In this document: in pieces, positions 23,495 to 32,652 of the stretch
How the letters are laid out: the number at the start of each line of letters is the position of its first letter
Numbering within the stretch: position 1 is the stretch's first letter
Origin: an uncultured Crocinitomix sp.
GTDB taxonomy: Bacteria; Bacteroidota; Bacteroidia; Flavobacteriales_D; Crocinitomicaceae
Direction: 5' to 3'
Length of the DNA stretch: 41,307 nt
Assembly: GCA_937139035.1 (NCBI GenBank)
Contig: CAKZPK010000039.1
Span: 1-41,307 of the forward strand
Notes under the pieces: model-generated
The model's input: only the letters and a program-made list of their open reading frames with translations
Database searches by the model: none
Told to the model about the DNA's origin: nothing
Translations under genes and position numbers: made by a program

Positions 23495-25569
23495 TTTAAT
23501 AATTGAAAAGCAATTAAAGCAGAAAAATACGCTAAAGCAGTCATATAGCCAAATTGAATTGCTGTCCACTTAATTGACTTTGTTTCTTTATAGGTAACAG
23601 CAACAGTACTCATACACTGCAAAGAAAAAGCATAAAACAACAGCAGAGAAATGCTAGTAGCAATGCCGAATATTGGCAAGCCAGTGTCAGGACTCACTTC
23701 ATTTTTTAGTCGATCACGAACCTTCATTTCTTCATCTGATCCAATGGCATAAATAACAGAAATTGTTCCTACAAAAACCTCTCTTGCAGCAAGCGAAGAA
23801 ATAAGCGCAATCCCAATCTTCCAATCATAACCCAACGGCTCAATTACAGGTTCAATTGATTTCCCAATCATTCCTAAATATGAATTTTCTGTTTGATAAG
23901 ATGCCACAAGGTTTTCCTGTTCCTCAACAGTTGCGGTAGGATATTGTGCGGTAATATGCTCCTCGGCATTTTTAAAATCGTCTCCTCCATTTGTCACTAA
24001 TACAAACAAAATAATGGATGTTGCTACAATAATTTTACCTGCATTCCAAATGAATGATTTTACATTTGACCATACACGGTAAAGTACATTCTTAATACTT
24101 GGTAATAAATACTCTGGCACCTCCATTAGCAAGTAACTTTTATAAGAAGGTTTTAACACATATTTTAAAACTAAAGCAACTACAAATGTCATAATCACAC
24201 CAAGCAAATACATGCCCATTAATGCGATTCCTTGTGCATTAAAAATTCCAAATACTGTTGCATCATCAGGTACAATTAGGGCTATTACAACAACATAAAC
24301 AGGAATACGCGCCGCACATGTTAGCAAAGGGGTTACCAATATTGTAATCAGCCGTTCGCGACTATTCTCAATTGTCCGAGCAGCCATAATTGCAGGTACA
24401 GCACATGCTAATCCTGAAATCATTGGTACAATACTTTTTCCACTCATCCCAAACCCTTGCATTAACCGATCGGTGAGATAAACAATTCTAGACATATAAC
24501 CACTTTCTTCCAGCAAGGAAAAAAGGAAAAATAGAATTGTGATTTGAGGCACAAAAATGACCACACCTCCAATTCCAGGTATCAATCCTTCTGTTATTAA
24601 TCGAGAAAAATATCCTTCAGACAAGTTTTCACTTGCCAAACCTTGAAGTGATTCAAATCCAGTTTCAATCCATCCCATTGGAAAATCTGCCAACCAAAAA
24701 ATTGCTTGAAAAATTACGAGTAAAACTCCCAGAAAAATAATGTACCCAAAAACAGGATGCAGTAAAATGCGATCCAATTTTGTTGTTAAATCAGAAGCCT
24801 TGGACTTATCAATCGTTAGGACTCTATCTAAATAGGCATTAATGCGTTTATACCGTAAAATGGAAGCGTTTGTTTTCCATTTTCGAATGTCTACTCCATT
24901 TTCTGCAATGAAATCTTGTGCATCTACATCCGCCTTATTTTTACTTGTCAGTTTTAAAAAGCTGACATAATCATTTGAAATTCCCTTTTCAGCGCTGTAC
25001 TTCTTTAAAACCTCCAGCCCCTCCTCCTGAATATAAGTAGGTGTTCGGGCTGCAATGGATAAGGGATTTACACAACTTTGAATCAAATCATCAATTCCAG
25101 TCCCTTTTTTAGCTGAAATACAAACAACTGGAATGCCTAGTTCTTTTTCCAAGGCAGTTGCAGAAACAAAAACGCCCCGCTTTTCAGCTAAGTCTACCAT
25201 GTTAATGGCCAAAACCATAGGAACATTCAAATCACGAATTTGCTCTAATAAATATAAGTTTCGCTTTAAATTTAAAGCCGAAACTATCAATACAATTTTG
25301 TCTGGATAATCTTCATTTTCAGCATCCAATAAATAATCAACTACTAATTCCTCATCTTTTGAACTTGGAAATAGGCTATTAATTCCAGGAAGATCAATGA
25401 CATCAATATCTTGTAAGGTGGTTCTTAATACCCCTTTCTTTTTGTCAATTGTAACACCAGGATAGTTACCAGTGTGTTGATTTAGTCCACAAAGCCGATT
25501 AAAAAGAGTTGTTTTTCCTAAGTTGGGATTACCAACCAATGCTATTTTCAGATTTTTTTGAGAACTCAT
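23491..25569 (-). CDS. feoB: Ferrous iron transporter FeoB
   Basis: A 692-residue FeoB, the main inner-membrane iron(II) importer. The N-terminal G domain shows G1 GNPNLGKT (13-20), the switch-I stretch NYPGVTIDKKKG (35-46), G3 DLPG (59-62), G4 NMVD (123-126) and G5 SAKKG (152-156). A helical GDI-like region follows (about 170-260), then the membrane domain with two Gate repeats: PGIGGVVIFVPQITILFFLF with ESGYMSR, and AREVFVGTISVIYAIG. The length is slightly short for the family (about 700-770). It overlaps feoA by 4 bp at its start and the Cys-rich gene by 4 bp at its end. Confidence 0.97.
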   Translation of the reverse strand: MSSQKNLKIALVGNPNLGKTTLFNRLCGLNQHTGNYPGVTIDKKKGVLRTTLQDIDVIDLPGINSLFPSSKDEELVVDYLLDAENEDYPDKIVLIVSALNLKRNLYLLEQIRDLNVPMVLAINMVDLAEKRGVFVSATALEKELGIPVVCISAKKGTGIDDLIQSCVNPLSIAARTPTYIQEEGLEVLKKYSAEKGISNDYVSFLKLTSKNKADVDAQDFIAENGVDIRKWKTNASILRYKRINAYLDRVLTIDKSKASDLTTKLDRILLHPVFGYIIFLGVLLVIFQAIFWLADFPMGWIETGFESLQGLASENLSEGYFSRLITEGLIPGIGGVVIFVPQITILFFLFSLLEESGYMSRIVYLTDRLMQGFGMSGKSIVPMISGLACAVPAIMAARTIENSRERLITILVTPLLTCAARIPVYVVVIALIVPDDATVFGIFNAQGIALMGMYLLGVIMTFVVALVLKYVLKPSYKSYLLMEVPEYLLPSIKNVLYRVWSNVKSFIWNAGKIIVATSIILFVLVTNGGDDFKNAEEHITAQYPTATVEEQENLVASYQTENSYLGMIGKSIEPVIEPLGYDWKIGIALISSLAAREVFVGTISVIYAIGSDEEMKVRDRLKNEVSPDTGLPIFGIATSISLLLFYAFSLQCMSTVAVTYKETKSIKWTAIQFGYMTALAYFSALIAFQLLK

Positions 25570-25787
25570 TCAACAATAATGAAAGCTGCTTCTTTTCTTC
25601 TCAATGCAATGCGATTATTTTCAACCAAAATAAAGATTGGACCATAGAAAGGCGCTTTATTTAAAATTGAAAATTTGGACCCAGGTAATATTCCAAACTC
25701 GGCCAACTTAGCAGAAATCGGATTATCCTGAATGTATTTTACTACACCCATTTTTTCCACTTTCAAATCACATAAACGGAGTTCCAT
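25566..25787 (-). CDS. feoA: Ferrous iron transport protein FeoA
   Basis: A 73-residue SH3-like FeoA protein, first gene of the feo operon. The family pattern is visible: an N-terminal strand, AKLAEFGILPGSKFSILNKAPFYGPIFILV with the conserved L-x-x-x-G-I-x-P-G, and NRIALRRKEAAFIIVE, the usual C-terminal 'ialr..ea..i.v'. FeoA is cytosolic and supports FeoB activity. Its stop overlaps the feoB start by 4 bp. A -7 element and an upstream terminator suggest the operon starts here. Confidence 0.93.
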   Translation of the reverse strand: MELRLCDLKVEKMGVVKYIQDNPISAKLAEFGILPGSKFSILNKAPFYGPIFILVENNRIALRRKEAAFIIVE

Positions 25788-25803
25788 ATTCCTTTATTTA
25801 GAA

Positions 25804-25811
25804 CAAATATA
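25804..25811 (-). promoter_or_regulatory. -7 promoter element of the feo operon
   Basis: On the minus strand this reads TATATTTG, an exact TAnnTTTG match, about 17 bp upstream of the feoA start. No clear -33 element is seen. A Fur-type operator could not be identified with confidence. Confidence 0.4.
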
Positions 25812-25863
25812 AATAATTTGGAATAGGTTAAGATAATGTTAAGTCGCAAGATGAAAATTGGAC

Positions 25864-25892
25864 AAAAAAATACCCTAAAAGGGGTATTTTAA
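25864..25892 (-). terminator. Rho-independent terminator after the DUF4221-like gene
   Basis: AAAATACCC (25867-25875) and GGGTATTTT (25882-25890) form a 9-bp stem with a 6-nt loop; on the minus strand it ends in a run of seven Ts. It lies between the DUF4221-like gene and feoA and separates the two transcription units. Confidence 0.8.
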
Positions 25893-25926
25893 AATGAGTC
25901 GTGAATTGAATTACTATAAAACAGCC

Positions 25927-27048
25927 TCATTTAGTATCAACCTTAGTTTCATCTACAGAAATTAACAGAAGATTCATTTTCTCTTCTTCAAAAAGGCTTC
26001 CTCTATTGATAATTAAACCATCTTTTGTTGGAACTGTCAGATAGATGAAAAAACACGCTTCTGGCAGCATTTTTTCTTCTATTACTTCAAGGTTTTCATC
26101 CAATATAATCACCGACACTTTTGCATCTTTATAGGTATTAAAATAACCCTCTTCATTTTTTTCGGGCATTGGATGCACATAAAATCGATAATAGTGATTG
26201 GTGTATTTATTATAAACAAATGAAGGGTATTTTCCATTCTGCTTTTGATGCTTCATTAAAATTGTCTTCGAATCTGATTGTTCTAAATCTTCTGAAGAAA
26301 TAGAAGGAACCGGAAATGTTTGATATTGACTTTGAAAAGGAATAATGTCAACCACTTCTGACAATCTATTATAGCGCCAAATTTCTGGTAAAATAATTGG
26401 GTTATAAAAAATATATTCATCCGTATAAACTTGTTGAATATCACTTAATAAACCATAATAATTATCTTGATATAGTTTTGGAAATTTCACTCCAATAAAA
26501 TCAATATCTCGCGTATTTAGATCAAGACTTCCAGTCATTGGATATGAATTTTCTGAAATATTTTTATTAAACGTTTCTAATTTAAATTCAAAGGAGTTTA
26601 CATTACCACTGTAATAATTGCACAATTTAGGGTCTTGAGAAATAACAAGGCCATTATTCCACAATCCCGAATCATTTTTAAAGTTGATGTGCATTACCGT
26701 ATCTTTTCCCAAATAGGTTAATTCTAAAGAATCCCATGGAGCATACAAAATCATTTCATTCTTATCTACGGGATAGATACGGGAGTTTAAATTTAAACTA
26801 TCTTTAACTTTCATTGATTCTGTTAAAATCAAGGCTGTATCATGAATGGAGTAATAACTCAGGTTTTGATTTACTTCATTACGAAAAACGGAGATTAACT
26901 CATCATCAAAAAACAAGGTTTTAAAATCTTGTTCATTTGCTCCATTTGTATGAATCGCAAATTCCTCAAAATTTATCAAAGATTCTTGATCTACTCCGCA
27001 AGAACACAAGATCAATAAACACAGCGTTTTGCTCCAATTCTTAATCAT
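25927..27048 (-). CDS. DUF4221-like lipoprotein
   Basis: A 373-residue protein from MIKNWSKTLC; an ATG 11 codons upstream lies in the preceding gene. The signal peptide ends at LILCSC, giving a lipidated Cys. The rest is beta-rich and full of Tyr/Asp/Asn, as in beta-propeller-like Bacteroidota lipoproteins. Landmarks are YYGLLSDIQQVY, IFYNPIILPEIW, KYPSFVYNKYTNHYYRFYVH and a closing DGLIINRG. DUF4221 is my best match from memory; another TolB-like propeller family is possible. It overlaps the upstream thioredoxin-like lipoprotein gene by 8 bp. Confidence 0.72.
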   Translation of the reverse strand: MIKNWSKTLCLLILCSCGVDQESLINFEEFAIHTNGANEQDFKTLFFDDELISVFRNEVNQNLSYYSIHDTALILTESMKVKDSLNLNSRIYPVDKNEMILYAPWDSLELTYLGKDTVMHINFKNDSGLWNNGLVISQDPKLCNYYSGNVNSFEFKLETFNKNISENSYPMTGSLDLNTRDIDFIGVKFPKLYQDNYYGLLSDIQQVYTDEYIFYNPIILPEIWRYNRLSEVVDIIPFQSQYQTFPVPSISSEDLEQSDSKTILMKHQKQNGKYPSFVYNKYTNHYYRFYVHPMPEKNEEGYFNTYKDAKVSVIILDENLEVIEEKMLPEACFFIYLTVPTKDGLIINRGSLFEEEKMNLLLISVDETKVDTK

Positions 27049-27496
27049 ACAACTCTTCCATTTTTGCATTAATTGAATCAAATTCAGTTTCGACCAATAT
27101 ATTTTTATAAATCAAATCATCTCCATTAAAAAAATAGACTTCATTGTTAATCATAGAAAATCCATTTTTTTCTAAGGTAAATAGCTCAAATGGCAAGTAG
27201 TTATTTTTATCAAAATCGAGCGTTAAACCTTCTTTTACTTCGGAACCATTGCTTACAACATTGATCAAATAATCATGTGGGTTGAAATGATTGATATATT
27301 CAACTAATTCTTCAATACAAACAGAGCATGATTTGCCCGCAATAAAAAAAATCACATTCTTTTCTGCATTACTCTTCATTAAGATTTCTTCTTGAATAAA
27401 AGACATAGAAATGGCGTCAATTTCAATTTCATCAGAACTTACTGAACACGCAGAGCCAATAAAAATTATTAAAAAAAAGAGGGATTTAAATCGCAT
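27041..27496 (-). CDS. Lipoprotein with thioredoxin-like CxxC motif
   Basis: A 151-residue protein with a lipoprotein signal (MRFKSLFFLIIFIGSAC, Cys17). The mature part has a thioredoxin-like beginning: a strand NVIFFIAGKSC and the redox pair CSVC, then a helix IEELVEYINHF. A beta strand with a partial substrate-binding look follows (YLPFELFTLEKNG). The cis-Pro loop of true thioredoxins is not obvious, so redox activity is uncertain. It overlaps the DUF4221-like gene and sits downstream of a hairpin that follows the small Cys-rich protein gene. Confidence 0.7.
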   Translation of the reverse strand: MRFKSLFFLIIFIGSACSVSSDEIEIDAISMSFIQEEILMKSNAEKNVIFFIAGKSCSVCIEELVEYINHFNPHDYLINVVSNGSEVKEGLTLDFDKNNYLPFELFTLEKNGFSMINNEVYFFNGDDLIYKNILVETEFDSINAKMEELYD

Positions 27497-27513
27497 AAAA
27501 AAGAGTTTAAAAG

Positions 27514-27546
27514 AAGCTTTACAGCCGTGTTAGGACTGTAAAGCTA
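27514..27546 (-). terminator. Hairpin between the small Cys-rich protein gene and the lipoprotein genes
   Basis: AGCTTTACAG (27515-27524) and CTGTAAAGCT (27536-27545) form a perfect 10-bp stem with an 11-nt loop. On the minus strand it is followed by a T-rich stretch (TCTTTTAAACTCTTTTTT) reaching the next start codon. It is probably an intrinsic terminator with partial read-through into the lipoprotein genes. Confidence 0.65.
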
Positions 27547-27570
27547 TCCTACTGTTTATGTAAAAACATA

Positions 27571-27870
27571 TTAGCGATAAACGCAAGGATATAGGTATCT
27601 TGGATCCTTCATAGGTCCGCAAGAAACTGAACCAATTGTCCATGTACGGTATGTACATCTTGTTCCAGGTTCACCATTTGGTCCAACGCAAGAATTAAGG
27701 AACCAATTAGTTGCAGGAAGTAGCATTTCTACCTCTGCAGAATTTTCCCAGTTATCATTAACAACTTCTAACACAACCTCTTCCTTTTCGTCAGAAGGAT
27801 TTTCTACAAACGACTGAAAGCTAAACATCATAGCCATTAGCCCTAAAAAAACTAAACTTACTTTTTTCAT
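27571..27870 (-). CDS. Small secreted Cys-rich protein
   Basis: A 99-residue protein starting at MKKVSLVFLG; the frame is open further upstream but lacks a signal there. The signal peptide runs to about residue 21. An acidic middle (NPSDEKEEVVLEVVNDNWEN) precedes a C-terminal part with four Cys (NSCVGPNGEPGTRCTYRTW, SVSCGP, YLYPCVYR), likely paired in disulfides. I do not recognise a family. Its small size, presence of a leader and place beside a DUF4221-like gene recall the NVEAL-type peptides of Bacteroidota, but the NVEAL motif itself is missing. A hairpin follows the stop. Confidence 0.68.
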   Translation of the reverse strand: MKKVSLVFLGLMAMMFSFQSFVENPSDEKEEVVLEVVNDNWENSAEVEMLLPATNWFLNSCVGPNGEPGTRCTYRTWTIGSVSCGPMKDPRYLYPCVYR

Positions 27871-28059
27871 AAAAAAAATTATTTTGTAATCCCAAAAAAG
27901 CGTTTTGGGTTCGCTATTTCTTATGTAATTGTGCACATTACAAAACCAATAGTAGAAAGTATATTTTAAAGAATAGTTAAATATTTCATAGCTGGTAGTC
28001 ATTTTTCATTTTCGGTCAAAAAACAAAATTCCAGACAATAAATAAAAATGAAATACGTG

Positions 28060-28776
28060 CTATTTTCTAGCTTTAAATTTTTGCAAGGCCTCTTTAAAGG
28101 CTGCTTTTTTTCTTCGAGATATGGGTAATTTTTCTTTGGTGGTCAAACTAACTTTGAATCCTTGTTTCTCAACATGATCAACAAATTGCATATTGACTAT
28201 GAAAGAATTATGGATTCGGAAAAAACTATCATTTAACAGATTAGAATATTGGCTTAATTTTTTTGAAGTATAAACCTCTTGTTTGTCATTATTAAATATA
28301 GTTGAATAGCTACCATCAGCCTTAATGTAGATCACTTGATTATACACAACATCATACGTGTTTTCATGAGTCTTTAAATAAAAACCATTTGTTTTATTCA
28401 AGGTTTCTTTTTCATAGATGAGCTCTTTATTATTACACCTTTTTATTGCCTTGATTAATTCTGTAGGGGCAATAGGCTTTAATAAATAATGTAGTGCTGC
28501 ATATTCAAAGGCTTTAATGGCATAATTATCATAAGCCGTTGTAAAAATAATTTGAAATTTAATTTCATTGAGCTGCTCCAACAAATCAAAACTGGTTAAA
28601 TCACCCAATTGAATATCTAAAAAAACTAGCTCAGGTTTAAAGGAATTTATTTTCTCGATACCTGTTTCTACTGAATCGGCTTCATCCATTAGTGTTATTT
28701 CTGAACAAAATTCAGCAACTAATTTTCGAATTACATTACGACAATGTGCCTCATCATCAATTATCAGCGCTCTCAT
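28060..28776 (-). CDS. LytTR family response regulator
   Basis: A 238-residue regulator with a receiver domain (1-120) and a C-terminal LytTR DNA-binding domain (about 140-238). The phospho-acceptor is Asp54 in ELVFLDIQLG, with acidic residues at the N-terminus (IIDDE) and Lys in LLKPIAP. The LytTR domain shows YNQVIYIKADGSYSTIF, FFRIHNSFIVN and LPISRRKKAAFK. It lies 3 bp after the stop of the sensor kinase gene, so it is its cognate partner. It should act as a transcription factor; its targets are unknown, but the downstream small Cys-rich protein and lipoprotein genes are candidates by position. Confidence 0.95.
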   Translation of the reverse strand: MRALIIDDEAHCRNVIRKLVAEFCSEITLMDEADSVETGIEKINSFKPELVFLDIQLGDLTSFDLLEQLNEIKFQIIFTTAYDNYAIKAFEYAALHYLLKPIAPTELIKAIKRCNNKELIYEKETLNKTNGFYLKTHENTYDVVYNQVIYIKADGSYSTIFNNDKQEVYTSKKLSQYSNLLNDSFFRIHNSFIVNMQFVDHVEKQGFKVSLTTKEKLPISRRKKAAFKEALQKFKARK

Positions 28777-28779
28777 AAC

Positions 28780-31656
28780 TTATAAGTTCAATGGCAAAAT
28801 CAAAATAACTTTTGTTCCGGCGGGTTGATTATTCTTTGTTAAATCTATAATTTGAATTCTTTCTTCTTTTGAATTTCTTGCAATTATGCCTAATCGATCT
28901 TTCACCAATTTAATGCCCAACGACCTCTTTTTGAATTTTGATTTCACTTCTTTTCTTCCAATTCCATTATCAGTTATAATGCAATAAAAGGAATCGCTAT
29001 CTCTCTCTAAATATTCAATCTTTAAAAAGCCCTTTTCTTTTTTGGGTGCCAATCCATGAAGAATAGCATTTTCAACAAATGGTTGAATGAGCATTGGTGG
29101 AATTTTGGTAAGATGCGATATTTCATTCGTCTCAATCTCATAATCAAAGGAGTTAGAAAAGCGAATTCGTTCTAATTCTATATAATGTGTTAATAATTCT
29201 ATTTCTTCTGCTAAGATGACGGAATTTTTTGTTGAATGATTAAGAGCTAGTCTTGTCAAGAGGGCCAATTTCCCAAGATACTCCTGAGACTCTAATTTCC
29301 TGTCATCTATAATTAGGCTTTGAAGCGAAGTAAGTGAATTAAAAACGAAATGTGGGTTCATTTGAGCTTGCAAGGTCTTTCGTTCAAGATTCAACACTTT
29401 ATACTTATTTCGCTCTCGGTTTCTTTGTCTACGATAATAACTATGAACCAAGTACCAAATTCCTAGAACAGTAAGTAAAATCATCAATAAGATGAAAAAA
29501 ATGTTTTCCCAAAAAGGTTTATACTTTTCAATGTCAAACAAGTGAACTGGCTTGGTCCATGTTTTATCTACATTTTGGGTCTTCACATTAAACGAAAATT
29601 TTCCAGAAGGTAAATTAACGTATCGAACAGATCTACTCGTGGTAGATATCCACTCGGTGTCGATTCCTTTCAGCTGATATTTGTAGCTAATATTTCCTTC
29701 ATAAATAAATTCTACTCCCTCAAAACTAACATCAAGTGCATTTTCAGTATAATTCATTTCATACCTTTTACTCAGCCCCCTGTTTTTACCGTTAATACTT
29801 ACTGCAGTCAAATAAATTGGAATTTCTCGTTGATTCATTTTTTTTAATGAAATCATAGATAAGCCATGGTCAGTTGCTGCGTACAACGTGTCATTAACTA
29901 AAGCGACGTCATAGACTACATTTGACAGCAAACCATTTCCTCTTGAGAAATTAACTATATCTCCATCATTACTGATAACACTTAACCCTTCAAAAGAATT
30001 GACAATAAGATATTCATCATATTGGTAGATTCGTTCTACAGCGTCACTAATTATACCATCTCGCTTTGAAATATACAAAGGTGACTGATTGATTCTCTCG
30101 ATATAAATTCCACTTTCTGCCGAAGCAAACACTAACATAGTGTCCCCTATATTAATCATACTCTTAATTCTATTCTTAAAGAATAAAACATCCGATTTGT
30201 AAGTTGGTAGATTTACAACTTTGTAATAAAAGATGTCTTCATTTGTTTGGTAATGTTCGCAATATTCTTCTTTTAAATATTTAACCCCCACATCTGTCCC
30301 TACAATTACTTCACCGTTTGGTAAAAACATTCCTGTATTGACAAATACATCCAAATAATAAAACGATCTTTTTTCGGAACAAAGTATATTCTTAGAAATA
30401 GACGCTCTTCCTACATTATAAAATGTATCGTTTAAATTAAAATAATCTTTTGCTAAATAGAGGTTACTGCAGTTTTTATCATTATTTAAATCGATCACTT
30501 TACCTTTATTCCCTCCCCAACCTCTCAAAATCAAATATTTGTTAGAAATATCTTGACAATTGCTTTCACCAAGAGGGGACATTAGGTTCTTTTTAAATTC
30601 GTATACACTATCTTCCTTAGAGATAAGGAATAAGCGATTATCTGTCGCTTTAACCCGAACCGCCATTTTATCCCCCTCTAAGTCCAGTGTGCGAATATTT
30701 TGATTGGGGCAATAAAATAGCCCCTTATATATAGATCCAATCCACAACCCCTCATTCTTACCAAAGAAAATAGACGAACAAGATATATCACTTAAAATGC
30801 ACTTTATTTTCTCTGGTTCATTGTGCGGAAACTTCCACACACCAATTTCCCTAAAACCGATATATACGTTCTTGTATTTATCTATTTCAACCATTAATAT
30901 TTCATGCTCGTATTTATCTATCAATCTAGCAAGCGTATCTTTTTTAGGATTATAAGTATAGAGATAAGAGCCAGCGCTGAAATAGTAATCTAACCCCATT
31001 TTATCAATTGCTACAAACTCTTGTCCAGATAAGCCTAGTTTCCTGTTATAATTATCATTTTGAAATGCTTTTTTCTTGCCATTATAATAGAAAAAAGGAA
31101 GGGTCTCCTCTAGACGCATTAAAGAAATCCCAAATCCATCACTATCATCCCTGATCAAAATTCCATTTTTCTTATTAACACTAGACGTTTTACCATAATT
31201 AAAATGGACATAAGAAGCTAAACTATCAGAAATAAAAAAATTTACTCCACTTTTATTAAAATCGAATGAAATTAGATTTGATGCAAGAGATATTTTAGTG
31301 TTTAAACTATCATTCAAAAAAAAAGGAAAGAATTGATCATTTTCTCCCAGAATGTGAATTTTCCGGTCCTTTCCGTAACAGCTTATTTGACCAGATGGTA
31401 ATATATCTAACTTGAAAATAACATTTGTAGACAATCCATTCTCAATTGTATATTTCTTAAACTCATAGCCGTTATAACATACTAGACCTCTATCTGTACC
31501 AAACCAAATATACCCTTGCTTGTCTTCAATTATTTGGTAAACCTGTGTACTGGGCAAACCATCATTAACATCATAATTTCTAAATTGATATTCATAATTT
31601 ACAGCCAAAACATTACCCGCTAAGATAAAAATATAAATCGCGAAAACTGTTCTCAT
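28780..31656 (-). CDS. Reg_prop/Y_Y_Y sensor histidine kinase (LytS-like)
   Basis: A 958-residue sensor. A signal peptide (1-18) leads into a periplasmic beta-propeller region of Reg_prop repeats (GYIWFGTDRGLVCYNGYEF near 48-66 is the clearest) and a Y_Y_Y domain (SYKYQLKGIDTEW, then SGKFSFNVKTQN). One membrane helix (about 717-740) precedes a kinase of the LytS/His_kinase type: QAQMNPHFVFNSL with His769, the N box PFVENAILHG and DNGIGRKE. It should phosphorylate the regulator next to it. The ligand is unknown. It closely resembles the next sensor upstream, at 32633-35536, over its full length. Confidence 0.94.
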   Translation of the reverse strand: MRTVFAIYIFILAGNVLAVNYEYQFRNYDVNDGLPSTQVYQIIEDKQGYIWFGTDRGLVCYNGYEFKKYTIENGLSTNVIFKLDILPSGQISCYGKDRKIHILGENDQFFPFFLNDSLNTKISLASNLISFDFNKSGVNFFISDSLASYVHFNYGKTSSVNKKNGILIRDDSDGFGISLMRLEETLPFFYYNGKKKAFQNDNYNRKLGLSGQEFVAIDKMGLDYYFSAGSYLYTYNPKKDTLARLIDKYEHEILMVEIDKYKNVYIGFREIGVWKFPHNEPEKIKCILSDISCSSIFFGKNEGLWIGSIYKGLFYCPNQNIRTLDLEGDKMAVRVKATDNRLFLISKEDSVYEFKKNLMSPLGESNCQDISNKYLILRGWGGNKGKVIDLNNDKNCSNLYLAKDYFNLNDTFYNVGRASISKNILCSEKRSFYYLDVFVNTGMFLPNGEVIVGTDVGVKYLKEEYCEHYQTNEDIFYYKVVNLPTYKSDVLFFKNRIKSMINIGDTMLVFASAESGIYIERINQSPLYISKRDGIISDAVERIYQYDEYLIVNSFEGLSVISNDGDIVNFSRGNGLLSNVVYDVALVNDTLYAATDHGLSMISLKKMNQREIPIYLTAVSINGKNRGLSKRYEMNYTENALDVSFEGVEFIYEGNISYKYQLKGIDTEWISTTSRSVRYVNLPSGKFSFNVKTQNVDKTWTKPVHLFDIEKYKPFWENIFFILLMILLTVLGIWYLVHSYYRRQRNRERNKYKVLNLERKTLQAQMNPHFVFNSLTSLQSLIIDDRKLESQEYLGKLALLTRLALNHSTKNSVILAEEIELLTHYIELERIRFSNSFDYEIETNEISHLTKIPPMLIQPFVENAILHGLAPKKEKGFLKIEYLERDSDSFYCIITDNGIGRKEVKSKFKKRSLGIKLVKDRLGIIARNSKEERIQIIDLTKNNQPAGTKVILILPLNL

Positions 31657-31947
31657 TATTTGGGTTAATCTTCGTTATTCGAAACGTAATTAGTTTAAAA
31701 ATACGAATTCCTGTAATTGAAAAATGCAAATACAACCTATTTTATTATTTGGCTATTCTAACTCTAACATAACCTTTTGATAATCTGAAAGCTATGACAA
31801 TTACTCCCATTTAACCAATTATAAAACTACGCTCGAAACATCATCACAGAAATGAGATTCAGCACTATTTTTTGCATTAAAATGGTATTAAACACTTTTT
31901 GAAACTACTCCTATTTAATAAGCACTCACACCTGGTTTAGGCGCAAG

Positions 31948-32652
31948 CTACTTATCCAACAGTGCCTTTTTAAATTCCGACTTTTTTCGGCGAGAAATTG
32001 GCAACGTCATTTCATTTGAAAGCACCACCAAATGATTAGGTTTATCGACAGGACGTACCCATGTCATATTTACAAGTATAGAGTGGTGAATACGATAAAA
32101 ACCTTCGGGTAAAAGCCGCTCATAATCCACCAACTTTTTAGAAGTAAAAATACATTGCCCATCATTCGTATGAACGGTTGAATAACTTCCGTCGGCTTGA
32201 ATAAAAAGAATGTCGTCATGAGAAATTTGATAATCTCTCAATGAAGTTCGCAAGTACAAACTTTTAATTTTATCAATATCCTCACTTTGGACTTGAGGTT
32301 GATTGGCTTCACATCTTTTCACGGCCTTTATTAAATCACTTAAGATGACTGGTTTTAACAAATAATGCACTGCTGCATATTCAAATGCCTTAATTGCATA
32401 TTGATCGTAAGCGGTTACAAAAATGAGTTGAAAATTGATTTCTTTTAACTGCTCAAGGAGTTCAAAACAAGTTTGATCTCCTAACTGAACATCTAGAAAT
32501 ACAATATCTGGTTCAAAACCTTCTATTTGAACTAGCCCAGCATCAACCGAGTTCGCAATTTTAAAATTTTTAATGGATGGAACATGCCTCATTAACATGG
32601 TCTGTAATACTTCACTACAGTTGAACTCATCTTCAATTATTAATGCTCTCAT
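31948..32652 (-). CDS. LytTR family response regulator
   Basis: A 234-residue receiver plus LytTR regulator, clearly paralogous to the one at 28060-28776. Asp54 in DIVFLDVQLG is the phospho-acceptor, and YAAVHYLLKPV holds the conserved Lys. The LytTR domain has ILFIQADGSYSTVH, FYRIHHSILVN and LPISRRKKSEFK. The recognition region PISRRKK is the same in both, so they may share target sites. Its start overlaps the end of its kinase gene by 20 bp. Confidence 0.95.
   Translation of the reverse strand: MRALIIEDEFNCSEVLQTMLMRHVPSIKNFKIANSVDAGLVQIEGFEPDIVFLDVQLGDQTCFELLEQLKEINFQLIFVTAYDQYAIKAFEYAAVHYLLKPVILSDLIKAVKRCEANQPQVQSEDIDKIKSLYLRTSLRDYQISHDDILFIQADGSYSTVHTNDGQCIFTSKKLVDYERLLPEGFYRIHHSILVNMTWVRPVDKPNHLVVLSNEMTLPISRRKKSEFKKALLDK

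Noticed and set aside
27871-28002. N-terminal extension of the small Cys-rich protein
   Set aside because: The upstream in-frame residues would bury the clear signal peptide that starts at 27870.
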